NCBI RefSeq assembly: GCF_018613835.1
Contig: NZ_JAGGPM010000002.1
Location: forward strand, 81,131-145,130
DNA length: 64,000 nt
Direction of reading: 5' to 3'
Source of the DNA: Arthrobacter sp. ISL-5
GTDB lineage: Bacteria > Actinomycetota > Actinomycetes > Actinomycetales > Micrococcaceae
The position numbers and the translations under genes were made by a program. Positions 8,687 through 18,052 of the stretch are shown here, in pieces. Positions within the stretch are counted from its first letter, which is position 1. The number at the start of each line of letters is the position of its first letter. The notes under the pieces were generated by a model that did no database searches, had not been told where the DNA came from, and saw only the letters and a program-made list of their open reading frames with translations.

Positions 8687-9517
8687 ATGGCCACATGGCT
8701 CATCACGGGATGCTCCACCGGACTCGGCCGGGCCCTCGCCGAAGCAGTGCTCGCCCAGGGCCACAACGCCGTCGTCACAGCACGAAACGCCACCACGGTG
8801 CAGGACATCGCCGCCGCTTTCCCCGACACGGCCCTGGCCCTGCCCCTCGACGTCACCGACCGGGCACAGATCAGCTCGACGGTGCAGCAGGCGCGGACGC
8901 GCTTCGGAGGCATCGACGTCCTCGTCAACAATGCCGGCTACGGCTACCGAGCGGCGGTTGAGGAAGCGGACGACGCTGACATTCGGCGTTTGTTCGACAC
9001 TAACGTTTTCGGCGCCGTCGACATGATCAAAGCAGTCCTCCCGGACATGCGCGCGAAGAGGGCAGGGTCCATCCTGAACATCTCCTCTATCGGGGCGCGC
9101 ATCTCACCGGCCGGGTCCGGGTACTACTCGGCAACAAAGGCGGCCCTGGAGGGCCTGTCCGGATCCCTCCACAAGGAACTGCAGCCGCTCGGCATCAGCG
9201 TCACCGTCGTCGAGCCGGGCGCATTCCGCACGGATTTCGCCGGCCGCTCACTCACCCAGTCAGCGACGGCGCTCGCGGACTACGCGGAGACGGCCGGGAA
9301 ACGGCGCAAGGAGAACGACACGATCCACGGCAACCAGCCAGGCGACCCGGCAAAGGCCGCAGAAGCCATCCTGGCGATCGTCGAAAGTGCGAACCCGCCG
9401 TCGCTGATGGTGCTCGGCAAAGACGCCTACGATGCATTTGCCGCCGTCGCCCAGGCAGAGCGCACGGAACTGGACCAATGGCGGGACCTCAGCCTCAGCA
9501 CGGACATCGAGGGCTGA
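8687..9517 (+). CDS. SDR family NAD(P)-dependent oxidoreductase
   Basis: A 276-residue short-chain dehydrogenase starting [19 protein letters not shown], where TGCSTGLG is the nucleotide motif and the arginine in TARN suggests [12 protein letters not shown] lies near residue 85, the catalytic serine in [15 protein letters not shown], and YYSATKAAL is the Tyr-x-x-x-Lys site. I chose the start at 8687 because it carries an AAAGGA ribosome binding site and begins at strand 1. It lies 25 bases downstream of the zinc dehydrogenase gene and is probably co-transcribed with it. Confidence 0.92.
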   Translation: MATWLITGCSTGLGRALAEAVLAQGHNAVVTARNATTVQDIAAAFPDTALALPLDVTDRAQISSTVQQARTRFGGIDVLVNNAGYGYRAAVEEADDADIRRLFDTNVFGAVDMIKAVLPDMRAKRAGSILNISSIGARISPAGSGYYSATKAALEGLSGSLHKELQPLGISVTVVEPGAFRTDFAGRSLTQSATALADYAETAGKRRKENDTIHGNQPGDPAKAAEAILAIVESANPPSLMVLGKDAYDAFAAVAQAERTELDQWRDLSLSTDIEG

Positions 9518-9566
9518 GCTACGGCCGCCGACACCGCCCACACCTCAGTGGCAGTTCGCCTGCCCC

Positions 9567-10076
9567 CTAACCGTGCGAGGGGTGCAGGCCCTTGGCATAC
9601 GCGGCCTGCCCTACATGCTGAAGGCAGTCGGCAATAGTGCCGACCAGCCGCACGCCGAGGGTGACGGGCGGGTCCCAGCGTCTGTCGACGATGCGGTCCA
9701 AGTCCTCGTCGCCGAGAGTTTTCACAAACTCCACGGTCTGCCGGTGAACGGCCTCGTAGTATTCGATCAGCAACTCCGGCGGAGCCTGCACCGAGTCGAC
9801 CTGGTCAGTCGAATGGCCGTAGCCGGTGTCGCGCTCGGGCAGCGGGAGGTCGAAGCGGCCGGAAAATTTCTGCGAGGCCCAGACCTGCTTCAGGCCAGCG
9901 GCGGAGGCGACCTGAGAGTCCTCTATCCGGCTGAGGTGCCAGATCAGCCACGCAATCGAGTTTCCGGTGCCTGCGGGCCGACGGACCAGGGACTCGTCGT
10001 CGGCCCCTTCAAGAGTGGTGGCTACGATCTCACGGATCCGGCCGAAGGAGTCCAGCAGCAGTTCGTTGGATTTCAT
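9567..10076 (-). CDS. DinB family protein (DUF664-like)
   Basis: A 169-residue four-helix-bundle protein. Histidines suitable for the DinB-type metal triad are visible in [14 protein letters not shown] near residue 46 and in [16 protein letters not shown] near the end. This family is related to mycothiol- and bacillithiol-dependent transferases of actinobacteria, but the individual role is not known. The start at 10076 gives the usual family length; longer in-frame options have no homologous sequence. Confidence 0.85.
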   Translation of the reverse strand: MKSNELLLDSFGRIREIVATTLEGADDESLVRRPAGTGNSIAWLIWHLSRIEDSQVASAAGLKQVWASQKFSGRFDLPLPERDTGYGHSTDQVDSVQAPPELLIEYYEAVHRQTVEFVKTLGDEDLDRIVDRRWDPPVTLGVRLVGTIADCLQHVGQAAYAKGLHPSHG

Positions 10077-10217
10077 CGAGTCCCTCACTGTGCATTTTCG
10101 GTGAGGCCCATGCTTGCATGGAACCCGCAGCGCTGGATAGGGGCGGGGTCTGCCGCCGCCGCGCCGCTCCCTGACAGTAGGGTGGTTCCCATCGGACCGC
10201 GCGGAAAGGAAGCTGCT

Positions 10218-10673
10218 ATGAACGACACGGAAAAGCCTGCCAAGACGTATGACGGATTCACGGTCGAGGAACGGGCCGCGATGAAGGAACGCGGGCAGGA
10301 GCTCAAGGCGGCCACGCGCCGCGGATCGCGCGGCGCCAAGGCGGACGGCGAAAGCGACGTGCTCGAGAAGATCGCCGAGATGCCGGAGTCGGACCGCGCC
10401 ATCGCCGAGCGGCTCCACGCCATCATCAGGGCCAGCGCCCCGGAACTCACGCCGAAAACCTGGTACGGGATGCCCGCGTACGCCAAGGACGGCAAGGTGG
10501 TCTGCTTCTTCCAAAGCTCGCACAAGTTCAAGACACGGTATTCAACGTTCGGCTTCAACGACGTGGCGAACATCGACGACGGCACCATGTGGCCGACCGC
10601 CTTCGCGCTGACGACGCTGACCGCCGCCGATGAGGAAAGGATTACGGAGCTGGTGAAGAAGGCCGTCAGCTAG
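10218..10673 (+). CDS. DUF1801-type protein (YdhG/iron-chaperone-like fold)
   Basis: A 151-residue soluble protein. Residues about 10-50 are charged and probably disordered; the rest matches the DUF1801 fold, with the hallmark [19 protein letters not shown] near residue 85 and [19 protein letters not shown] after it. The family is often annotated as iron chaperone-like, without firm proof of function. A GGAAAGGAAG ribosome binding site supports the ATG at 10218. Confidence 0.82.
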   Translation: MNDTEKPAKTYDGFTVEERAAMKERGQELKAATRRGSRGAKADGESDVLEKIAEMPESDRAIAERLHAIIRASAPELTPKTWYGMPAYAKDGKVVCFFQSSHKFKTRYSTFGFNDVANIDDGTMWPTAFALTTLTAADEERITELVKKAVS

Positions 10674-10693
10674 GGACACCGCGCTCGGTGCCC

Positions 10694-11122
10694 TTAGTGG
10701 GAATCGAGGGGCTTCTTATAGAAGGTCGCGACGTCCTCATACGCGAGGGCGAGATAGAAATCGCCGGCCCGGCGGCTTGCCAACGAGACATAAGCAGCGC
10801 CTTGCGACTCCGCCCATGACTCGGCTTCAATCGGCAAGGCCTGTCCCATGCCTTGCCGGCGCGCTCGCTCGGCCACCATAACCTCCTCAACCCAGGCAAC
10901 AGGGCCGTTGGCAAGAAACGTGGCGCGACAATGGGCAAACAGGTACCCGACGACGGATCCGGCACTTTGTTCGGCTACAAGAACGAGCGTCCGGGGCGCC
11001 TCGACCAGCGAACGGAATGTTAGGTCGAAGGCTTCCCGCTCTGGCCTGAACGTCGGGACAAAGTCCTGGCCAAGAAGCCATACGTCGTCCGCATCAGTGG
11101 TGGCGGCGAGCCTAATGGTCAT
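10694..11122 (-). CDS. GNAT family N-acetyltransferase
   Basis: A 142-residue acetyltransferase. The acetyl-CoA motif is ERARRQGMGQAL near residue 90, and the substrate-side strand is WVEEVMVA. The C-terminal ALAYEDVATFYKK is the usual end of the fold. The ATG at 11122 (MTIRLAATTDADD) starts at the first strand. It is convergent with the DUF1801-type gene. Substrate unknown. Confidence 0.88.
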   Translation of the reverse strand: MTIRLAATTDADDVWLLGQDFVPTFRPEREAFDLTFRSLVEAPRTLVLVAEQSAGSVVGYLFAHCRATFLANGPVAWVEEVMVAERARRQGMGQALPIEAESWAESQGAAYVSLASRRAGDFYLALAYEDVATFYKKPLDSH

Positions 11123-11179
11123 GCTGGGGTTTGGCATCTGGCTACATTACCCGCGCCAGCCACGAGCGAGGCATCTGCA

Positions 11180-11590
11180 ATGCTGTACAGCATGATGATC
11201 AGTTTTGAATGGCGCGGGACGGTTACCAACGGAGAAATCAACCAGCTGCACGCGGAGGGCTTCGATCACGCATACGTTGAAAACGATTGGACTGACCTGC
11301 TCTCGCGCCTCAGCCTGGGGTGGGTGACAGCGCGCGACGATCAGGGGCTCGTCGGCTTCGTAAACGTGATCTGGGACGGTCAGGTGCACGCGTTTATCGA
11401 AGACACTTTGGTGGCACATCGTGCCCGCCGACAGGGCGTCGGGAAAAGACTCCTCGCCGTTGCCACGGAGAACTCCAAGGGAGCGGGGTGCGAGTGGCTT
11501 CATGTTGACTTCGACGATCACCTGAAGAGTTTCTACTTCGATGCATGCGGGTTCCGTCCCACCAATGCTGGTCTGATCCAACTGCGATAG
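11180..11590 (+). CDS. GNAT family N-acetyltransferase
   Basis: A 136-residue acetyltransferase with the acetyl-CoA motif HRARRQGVGKRLLAV near residue 78 and the strand IEDTLVAHRAR. The ending FYFDACGFRPTNAGLIQL is typical of this subfamily. It is transcribed away from the neighbouring acetyltransferase, with about 57 bases between the starts. The two are only distantly alike, so they are not a recent duplication. Confidence 0.88.
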   Translation: MLYSMMISFEWRGTVTNGEINQLHAEGFDHAYVENDWTDLLSRLSLGWVTARDDQGLVGFVNVIWDGQVHAFIEDTLVAHRARRQGVGKRLLAVATENSKGAGCEWLHVDFDDHLKSFYFDACGFRPTNAGLIQLR

Positions 11591-11621
11591 TCGTCCCCGA
11601 TCCGTAGCCTGGGCCGACCGC

Positions 11622-11912
11622 CTACAGGACGTTCTGGTAGTGCTCCACGACGGGGAAGGGATCGTAGAAGTGGTGCAGTAGGGCGCGCCAATTCGCGTAT
11701 TGCTCGGACTGTCGGAATCCAACTGTATGGTCTTCGAGCCGCTCCCACTCAACAAGTAGCAAGTAGGTGTTCGGCGACTCGATCGAACGCGACAACGACA
11801 AACCCCGGAAGCCAGCCATCGAAGCGATGATGGGCCGCGCCTCGCTAAACGCCAGCTCGAAGTCATGTTCCTGACCGGGGGTGACAGACAATAGCGCGTG
11901 TTCGGTAATCAC
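11622..11912 (-). CDS. Antibiotic biosynthesis monooxygenase (ABM) family protein
   Basis: A 96-residue ferredoxin-like alpha+beta barrel protein started at the GTG at 11912, which gives the family length and has GGGAGA upstream. The GFRGLSLSRSIESPNTYLLL strand pair and WERLEDHTVGFRQSE helix are characteristic. The C-terminal HHFYDPFPVVEHYQ is the usual dimer strand. Such small proteins include heme-degrading and quinol monooxygenases and many of unknown substrate. Confidence 0.85.
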   Translation of the reverse strand: MITEHALLSVTPGQEHDFELAFSEARPIIASMAGFRGLSLSRSIESPNTYLLLVEWERLEDHTVGFRQSEQYANWRALLHHFYDPFPVVEHYQNVL

Positions 11913-12082
11913 TGGACGAGTCTCCCACACAGGAAGGCCAGGAACGCGCCTTCCGGGTGTAGGCTCCAGAACTACGGGAGCCCCGAGAGACAAAAGGACT
12001 TAAGATTCCTTGATGAGCGCAGCCAGTGACCGAATGGACAGCGCGGCGGTCCGATGCCGGCGATCGATAGTCAGGTCTTCGT

Positions 12083-12613
12083 ATGGCCCTGCGTAGCGCG
12101 GCTGATCCCGCACATCCATTGATTGCTTCGCACGAGGCCGGGCTGCGGCTGCGGGTTCTCAAGGCTGCCAGTGTCCTGGTTGACCGTCTGACGTACGACG
12201 CCGTCACGATAGATGATGTTGCCCGGGACCTGCATGCGTACCTTGTCGCTTTGACGTACTGCCTGAAGGTAGGCGGGGCGGCGTCGACAGTCGCTAACCT
12301 GTTGGCCGAGGCGATCCGCAGTGAGGAGTTCGCGGTCCAGTTCCGGCAGACGCTGCTGCGCGAGCGCCGGCAGGGATTTCTTGCAATCCTGCTCCGGGGC
12401 CAGCGCCGAGGGCAGATCCGCGACGATGTGGACCTGGTTATGGTGATCGACGCTGTGTACGGGGCGATCCATCACCGATTGATCGCAACCGGACAGGACA
12501 TTGACGGTGCGTTTCTGCGGCATCTGACCCACTTCGCCATTGACGGGGCAGCAAACCCCGACTATCTGGAGAGCCACCGGGCGCGGAAAATAGGCGCTCC
12601 GGCGCACACTTGA
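12083..12613 (+). pseudogene. TetR-family protein with the recognition helix deleted
   Basis: The C-terminal two-thirds (from about residue 48) is a normal TetR ligand domain: RDLHAYLVALTYCLKVGG, LLRERRQGFLAILLRGQRRG, and the VIDAVYGAIHHRLIATGQ helix. The N-terminal domain starts correctly (VLKAASVLVDRLTYDAVTI) and reaches IDDVA, then jumps straight into the ligand domain near position 12224. About 45 residues holding the turn and recognition helix (normally AxxAGVxxxTxYxxWxxKxxL) are absent, in frame. It may still dimerise but should not bind DNA. The ORF is otherwise intact. Confidence 0.75.
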
Positions 12614-12747
12614 CGACCGTTGCGGTGGGACGTTCAGTGCCATTTCGTTCCATTCCTTTCGTTCGGGCAAACGCCCTGGAGGGATGGTTGAACCAGCGCA
12701 GAAACAAGCGCTAAGTCACCATCAGCAAACCAGGAGAACGGCACGCC

Positions 12748-13215
12748 ATGACCACCACATTAAAGACCCTGCGAACGAACGTTGGAAGCAGGCACCCGGA
12801 GCTCTACAGGGCACTGACGGCGGTGGCGGTGCTAGCGGATAAGACAGCGCTCGCAGAAGGACTGTCACCTCTTCTCATCGAACTGGTCAAGATCCGTGCT
12901 TCCCAGATCAACGGGTGCGCGTTCTGCCTGCGGATCCATACCAAGGACTCGCTGGCGAAAGGCGAGAGTCCCGAGCGGCTGAGCGTTCTGCCTGCTTGGC
13001 GGGAAAGCATGTACTTCGACGAGCAGGAACGTTCGGCCCTCGCCCTGGCCGAGTACATCACCACCATTCAGGATTCCCACACCAACACGGGACTGTATGA
13101 ATCAGCCGTTACCCATTTGACGGCCGGTCAGGTGTCCGCCCTGACATGGCTGACGATGACGATCAACACCTATAACCGCATCGCGATCAGCAGCGCCTAC
13201 ACCGTCGCCCCCTAA
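12748..13215 (+). CDS. Carboxymuconolactone decarboxylase family / AhpD-like protein
   Basis: A 155-residue helical protein with the AhpD-type redox motif CAFCLRIHTKD near residue 56, giving a Cys-x-x-Cys and a histidine three residues later. ELVKIRASQINGCAFC is the standard family stretch. Such proteins act as alkylhydroperoxidase-type enzymes and often sit beside a TetR regulator. Here the upstream gene is a TetR relative that has lost its DNA-binding helix. An AGGAG ribosome binding site precedes the ATG. Confidence 0.9.
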   Translation: MTTTLKTLRTNVGSRHPELYRALTAVAVLADKTALAEGLSPLLIELVKIRASQINGCAFCLRIHTKDSLAKGESPERLSVLPAWRESMYFDEQERSALALAEYITTIQDSHTNTGLYESAVTHLTAGQVSALTWLTMTINTYNRIAISSAYTVAP

Positions 13216-13286
13216 GCCACGGCGCATAACGACGCGGGCCGGAGGCCGGCTCAGTCAGTTACTGCCCGGCCGCTGCCGCTGCCGTC

Positions 13287-13679
13287 TCAGAGTTCGATGG
13301 CCCAGCCGTCTTGGTAGTCACGGTGGTCTCTGTAGGGGGCTGCCATGCACATGAGGACGTATTCGCTGGTGCCACCGACCTCGCTGGGGATATCGGTGAC
13401 GAGCGGGACGTTGCCCAGCATCTGTCGTTTGGCGGCGCATTCAGCGAGGATGCGGCCGGGATTGAACCGCGCGATGTAGACCCGGTCCTCGGATTTGCAT
13501 TCGAGGTGGCCGGGTGCGTGGTCGGCGCGGGCGTCGAGGACGGTTCGTTCGTTGGCGGAGTAGAGGGCTGCGGTGTCGCTCCCGGGTTCACCGAACCATT
13601 CCCAGGGCGCGGGTGATGCGGCCAGCGCGATGGCTTCGTCTTCGGCGATTCGGGCTTCGAGGAAGGCGATGATGTCCAT
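13287..13679 (-). CDS. DUF6221 family protein
   Basis: A 130-residue soluble protein. The opening IIAFLEARIAEDEAIALAA, the central YIARFNPGRILAECAAKRQ and the ending YRDHRDYQDGWAIEL match the DUF6221 family of actinobacteria, in which the arginine-rich helix and the final W are conserved. The function is unknown. A short untranslated gap separates it from the AhpD-like gene, with which it converges. Confidence 0.82.
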   Translation of the reverse strand: MDIIAFLEARIAEDEAIALAASPAPWEWFGEPGSDTAALYSANERTVLDARADHAPGHLECKSEDRVYIARFNPGRILAECAAKRQMLGNVPLVTDIPSEVGGTSEYVLMCMAAPYRDHRDYQDGWAIEL

Positions 13680-13922
13680 CCCTTAATCCTGCCACCCTGC
13701 GGGCACCATTTCTCAATGCCGTCAGGCGCGGGCGAGGGCCAGGCGTTCCGCTGCCTGGGCGTTTAGTGCGGTTGCTGCGACTGGGGACGATTGGAAGAGG
13801 CATTCCCCGCGGGCGTTATGGAGGGCTGGCCACAGGCTTGCTGCCCAGGCTATTTGACCGCTCGTCGTCTGTCGCCGAAAGACGCCTAACCATGGGTGCG
13901 AATGACGGGTTAAGCTCGCATC
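13680..13922. other. Intergenic stretch without a recognisable gene
   Basis: About 240 bases between the DUF6221 gene and the secreted protein gene. Frames are open for short distances only, with no credible ribosome binding site. I see no strong hairpin or repeat. It probably holds the divergent promoters. Confidence 0.4.
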
Positions 13923-14348
13923 ATGAAGCGGCGGGGCAGGCTCCTCTTTGCGCTCGGCGCGGTTGCCAGCGGGTTGGTATTTGCTGCCGTTCTCGGCCGC
14001 ATGCCCGAAGTAGACCGGGTATGTCCAGCTATGGGTTGGGCATATGTGGGTGATGTGGAGCTGGCCTTTTCCACCCCGCCGGAGTCAGTAGTGGCTTGCT
14101 TTGGGGATGGATGCACTCCTGAGCAGGTGGCCAGAAACCCAGAGGGAAAATGGCAGGTCCCGCAGGCCCGGCCATACCTGAACCCACCCGTTAGTGTCAC
14201 CTCGATTTACGTGGAGGCGGTAGCCGCTTCTGGTGGCCGCATAGCCCAGGATTTACCAATTGAAACTGAATCAACCGGGGAGTACCCGTTCGGACCCGAG
14301 TGCGGTGGACCCTTCAGGTTCAAGCCCGTGCATGTGGCCTTTAGCTGA
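13923..14348 (+). CDS. Hypothetical exported protein
   Basis: A 141-residue protein that begins MKRRGRLLFALGAVASGL, a basic start followed by a hydrophobic core, so it is probably exported or membrane-anchored. Four later cysteines (in VDRVCPAMGW, VVACFGDGC and GPECGG) could form disulfides outside the cell. I do not recognise the family. It precedes another membrane protein gene on the same strand by about 95 bases. Confidence 0.6.
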   Translation: MKRRGRLLFALGAVASGLVFAAVLGRMPEVDRVCPAMGWAYVGDVELAFSTPPESVVACFGDGCTPEQVARNPEGKWQVPQARPYLNPPVSVTSIYVEAVAASGGRIAQDLPIETESTGEYPFGPECGGPFRFKPVHVAFS

Positions 14349-14442
14349 AATGGCCGGGCGCGGTATCGCCAGATCAACGGATTCGTGCTGTGATGATGAG
14401 CAAGTAAGCACCTCGCAATCCTGAGCAACCGGGGGAGCCAAC

Positions 14443-14916
14443 ATGTCGAACCAGAGAATCCCCGACTGGCGTCTGTTTGGAGGCGAGGCTGCCAAACGAG
14501 CCCTCCGTATCATTGTCATCTTCACGGCGGTCATGTCCTGCATCGGTATTACTGACCTGATGTTCCGGAGCGGCGGGGGAATAGCACTAATCGTCGTCGC
14601 GCTGCTCACGCTTGTCGGACTGGGTGTGCTCTGGCGTAGATGGAATAGGAGTCTGCGCAGTTACGCGAGGCCGCCCCAGCACAGATCTACCCGCCTGCAG
14701 AGAACGAGGATTGGATTCCTTTTGGCGAGTCACCCGTCCCTGTCGAATGGCGTCGTCGTCGTTTTGATTTACACTGCTGCGCTGTGCCTGGCCGGCGTAG
14801 GGGCCACCGGCGGGACGGTGGGAACTGTCGTGCTGGTGAGCTTCGCGGTTCTAGCCTCTGTAGGAGCATTTGCTGTATTCCAATTACGGCAAAGAGCCAG
14901 GACTCACAACGGCTAA
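14443..14916 (+). CDS. Hypothetical four-helix membrane protein
   Basis: A 157-residue protein with hydrophobic segments at about 20-40, 45-64, 98-116 and 120-143, separated by a basic loop (RRWNRSLRSYARPPQHRS). A GGGGGAG ribosome binding site lies before the ATG. No family is recognised. It converges with the next gene, leaving only three bases between the stops. Confidence 0.65.
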   Translation: MSNQRIPDWRLFGGEAAKRALRIIVIFTAVMSCIGITDLMFRSGGGIALIVVALLTLVGLGVLWRRWNRSLRSYARPPQHRSTRLQRTRIGFLLASHPSLSNGVVVVLIYTAALCLAGVGATGGTVGTVVLVSFAVLASVGAFAVFQLRQRARTHNG

Positions 14917-14919
14917 GTC

Positions 14920-15243
14920 TTAGAGGGCGACCAGCGCTACCGGGTCCCCTTCGGTTACGGCGATCCGGCCCATGCCATGATCCAGGATTATCCACACGGT
15001 GTTGCCATCACAGGTCCGTATGTCGACTGTCCCTCTCTTGCTGTATTTCTCCTTACGGACCACTTCGACCCGGTCACCACTGTTCAGCTTCCGCCATAGA
15101 CGTGCCACCCCTGTTTCCACCCGAGGTTTCTCATACTCAGGAACTGCTTTGTGGTTGCGGCCCTTGACTGTGGAGGACCGGTGATCGGCGCTTGCCCAGT
15201 TCCGAGGGCGGGCGGTCTCGAGAGGCCGGGATTGCAACGTCAT
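14920..15243 (-). CDS. Hypothetical basic protein with a KOW/SH3-like C-terminus
   Basis: A 107-residue protein. The C-terminal half, LNSGDRVEVVRKEKYSKRGT followed by a short strand and WIILDHGMGRIAV, looks like a small beta barrel of SH3 or KOW type. The first 50 residues are basic and probably disordered. The ATG at 15243 has an excellent AAGGAG ribosome site, which argues for the full length. Function unknown. Confidence 0.6.
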   Translation of the reverse strand: MTLQSRPLETARPRNWASADHRSSTVKGRNHKAVPEYEKPRVETGVARLWRKLNSGDRVEVVRKEKYSKRGTVDIRTCDGNTVWIILDHGMGRIAVTEGDPVALVAL

Positions 15244-15351
15244 TGCTTGCTCCTTACTGCGGTTGACCTTCCGGGACCCCTGCTGACCGCCACACGGTGT
15301 CGCTGGCGGATTCCGTGTGACGGTCAGCTGGGCTCGGCAAGAACGTCTGGC

Positions 15352-16801
15352 TTATTTTTTGTGGACGATGTAGATGGCGCCGGTTGTGACGTCTTCCTCA
15401 AGCGCCTCGAGGGTCCGGCCCCGGGTTTCGGGGACCTGGGAATAGATGAAGATCAGCGCCAGGATGCCGACGACGCCGAACAGGAAGAAGGTCCCCGTGA
15501 TGCCGACCGCCGCCACCAGCGACGGGAAGAACAGGCCGAGGAAGGCATTGGCGATCCACAGGCAGAAGATGGAGATACCGATCGCGAAGCCGCGGATGTG
15601 CAGCGGGAAGATCTCCGAGAGCATCACCCACACAGCGACGTTGAGGAACGTCTGCATCGAGCCCACGAAGGCAACGACCAGGAAGAGGATCACGAACGGC
15701 CGTGCCGGGTCGCCGACCGGCAGGGCGATCGAGGCAATGCCGATGAGGAAGTGGCAGATCGTGGTCAGAATAAAGCCGGTAATGAGGGTGGTGCGGCGGT
15801 TGATGCGCTGCATCAGGGAGAGCCCGATGACTCCGCCGACGACGGCGATGACGCCGGGGGCGATGTTGGCGATAAGCGCTGTGCCTGAGTCGAAACCCGC
15901 CTCGATGAGCACGGACTGGCCGTAGTACATGATCGAGTTGATGCCGGTGAGCTGCTGGGCGACGCCCAGGCCGATCCCGACGAGGAGGATGCGCAGGATC
16001 CACTTGTTCTTCAGTGCGCCCCCAGCCGGAGAGGTTCATCTGCTCTTCCTCTTCGGTGAGGTGCTTGACGTCGGCCATTTCCGCGGCGGCACGCTCAGGC
16101 GAGCGGATTGTGGAGAGAACATCCAGGGCTTCCTGGGTGCGGTGCTGGGAGATGAGCCAGCGCGGGGACTCTGGCATCCGGAGCATGCCGAGGAATAGGG
16201 CGATGGCGGGCAGTGCGGCGACGGCGAGCATGATGCGCCATACCCCGGGGTTTTCGCCCCAGATGTTGCCGATGATCGCGTTGACGACGAACGCCGCGAG
16301 CTGGCCGATGACGATCATTAGCTCGTTGCGGCCCGCGAGCGATCCGCGGATCTCGTAGGGGGCGAGCTCGGCGAGGTACACCGGGACCACCGAGGAGGCG
16401 CCGCCGACGGCGAGGCCGAGGATGACGCGGCCGATGACCATGACCTCGAAGTTCGGTGCGAACACGCAGGTCAGGGCGCCCGCGAGGAACAGGACGGCCA
16501 GGAGGATGATCGTCTTTCGACGCCCCCAGGTATCGGAAAGGCGGCCGCCTCCCGCGGCGCCGGCTGCGGCGCCGAAGAGCAGGGAGCTGGTAACGACTCC
16601 CTCGGTGAGAGCGGTCAGGCCGAGTTCTTCGGTCATCGGCCGCAGCGCGCCGTTGATAACGCCTGTGTCATAGCCGAACAGCAGACCGCCGAACGTGGCA
16701 ACCAGGGCAACCATGCCAAGACGTTTGCGGTGCGGGCCGTCGGTCAAAGGCGGGAGCGGGGCCGGTCTAGACGTTCCGCTTTGCACATGGGCAGTAGCCA
16801 T
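15352..16801 (-). pseudogene. MFS sugar-porter transporter, frameshifted
   Basis: A twelve-helix sugar porter starting MATAHVQSG at 16801, with an AAAGGAG ribosome site. The N-terminal half has the family marks GRRKTIILLAVLFLAGA and PESPRWLISQHR. After GWG near 16020 the frame is lost; one frame over, the protein continues as ALKNKWILRILLVGIGLG and then SIMYYGQSVLIEAGF, to PETRGRTLEALEEDV and the stop at 15352. The shift sits in a run of five C on the plus strand (16019-16023), where four would restore the frame. Either the gene is dead or the base is a sequencing error. A LacI-type regulator is divergently placed. Confidence 0.85.
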
Positions 16802-16928
16802 CGGGACTCCTTTGTCAGGGTTTCGCGGACGATGTGATCCGCATCTCAGCAATACTAACGCGCGAAAGACGTAAATGTAAGGTCAAACTGACAAATTGTT
16901 TAACTCGTGTTCATGCAAGGATGGGAAG

Positions 16929-17942
16929 GTGAATCGCGCTGCCTTCCCTGGCCGCCCTCGGCCTGTGACCCAGGAGGATGTTGCGCGGGCGGTAGGTGTT
17001 TCCCGGACCCTCGTCTCGTTCGCGTTTCGTGGCGCACCCGGCGTTAGCGCCGATATGAGGCAAACCATCCTCGATGCCGCTAAACAGTTGGGATACCGGC
17101 ACAATGCGGCCGCCGCAGACCTGGCAAGCAAGCGAGCGTCTGCCATCGGGCTCTTCCTCCTGGACCTCCGGAACGAGGTTTACGCGGACATCTTCCAAGG
17201 TGTGCGGGAGGCGGTGGGTGAGGCCCGGAACCGGCTCATCCTCAGCGTTTCGCAATCCACAGGCGAGATAGATCGCGGATCCGTCGATTCCCTCATCGAG
17301 GCTCGGGTAGGCATCATCATCGCCGCGACTTTGCTTGACAGCGATGCCCGAGTGCGGGAGTTGGCAGCCTCGGTGCCCATCGTTAATGTCACCCGCCGGG
17401 TCGCCGGCGTTGACAGTGTCTATTCAGATGACTGGGCGGGCGCACGGGCTGCAACGCAGCACCTGCTCGGACTCGGGCATACACGGATCGCCCACGTCAC
17501 CGCTACGCAGTACGAGGGACACGAGGGACGTCGTCGTTCATATATAGCCACCATGGAAAATGCCGGACTCGCTCCCGAGGTTGTGATCGCAGACGACTAC
17601 ACCCAGCAGGCGGCAGAACGCGCTGCAACCGTCCTGCTGAACGGAACGGACCGGCCAACTGCGGTATTTGCGCACAATGACGAAATGGCGCTTGGCCTCC
17701 GCGAAGCAGGCTACGCCGCGGGCCTCTCTGTACCGGAGGATCTGTCCATTGTTGGCTACGACAATTCCAGGATCGCCCAACTCCACGGGATCGATCTGAC
17801 GTCTGTGGACATGCAGGCGCGCGAACTCGGCCGGGGCGCTGGAGCAGCTGCCCTCAATCGCCTCGCCACCCCGGACACGCCAGTTGTGGACCGCTGCACC
17901 GAGCCGCGTCTCATCGTCCGAAACTCCACAGCACGCCCCTAA
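16929..17942 (+). CDS. LacI family transcriptional regulator
   Basis: A 337-residue LacI/GalR regulator if started at the GTG at 16929, which has AAGGA seven bases upstream; an earlier ATG adds 11 unlikely residues. The helix-turn-helix is TQEDVARAVGVSRTLVSFA, and a hinge helix follows (LGYRHNAAAADLASKR). The sugar-binding domain runs through TAVFAHNDEMALGLR and LSIVGYDNS. The divergent sugar transporter gene is its most likely target. Possible operator sequence lies in the A/T-rich gap at 16810-16915, including GTCA-AAC-TGAC. Confidence 0.9.
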   Translation: MNRAAFPGRPRPVTQEDVARAVGVSRTLVSFAFRGAPGVSADMRQTILDAAKQLGYRHNAAAADLASKRASAIGLFLLDLRNEVYADIFQGVREAVGEARNRLILSVSQSTGEIDRGSVDSLIEARVGIIIAATLLDSDARVRELAASVPIVNVTRRVAGVDSVYSDDWAGARAATQHLLGLGHTRIAHVTATQYEGHEGRRRSYIATMENAGLAPEVVIADDYTQQAAERAATVLLNGTDRPTAVFAHNDEMALGLREAGYAAGLSVPEDLSIVGYDNSRIAQLHGIDLTSVDMQARELGRGAGAAALNRLATPDTPVVDRCTEPRLIVRNSTARP

Positions 17943-18052
17943 CCGTTCCCGCTGAGAGCAAGGAATAGGTTTAGGGCGGAGTTCCGAGACCAACGGAGCC
18001 GAGAGAAACGTGTTCCTCGTTCATAGGTTCGCAGGGACAGGCCCGCAATAGA

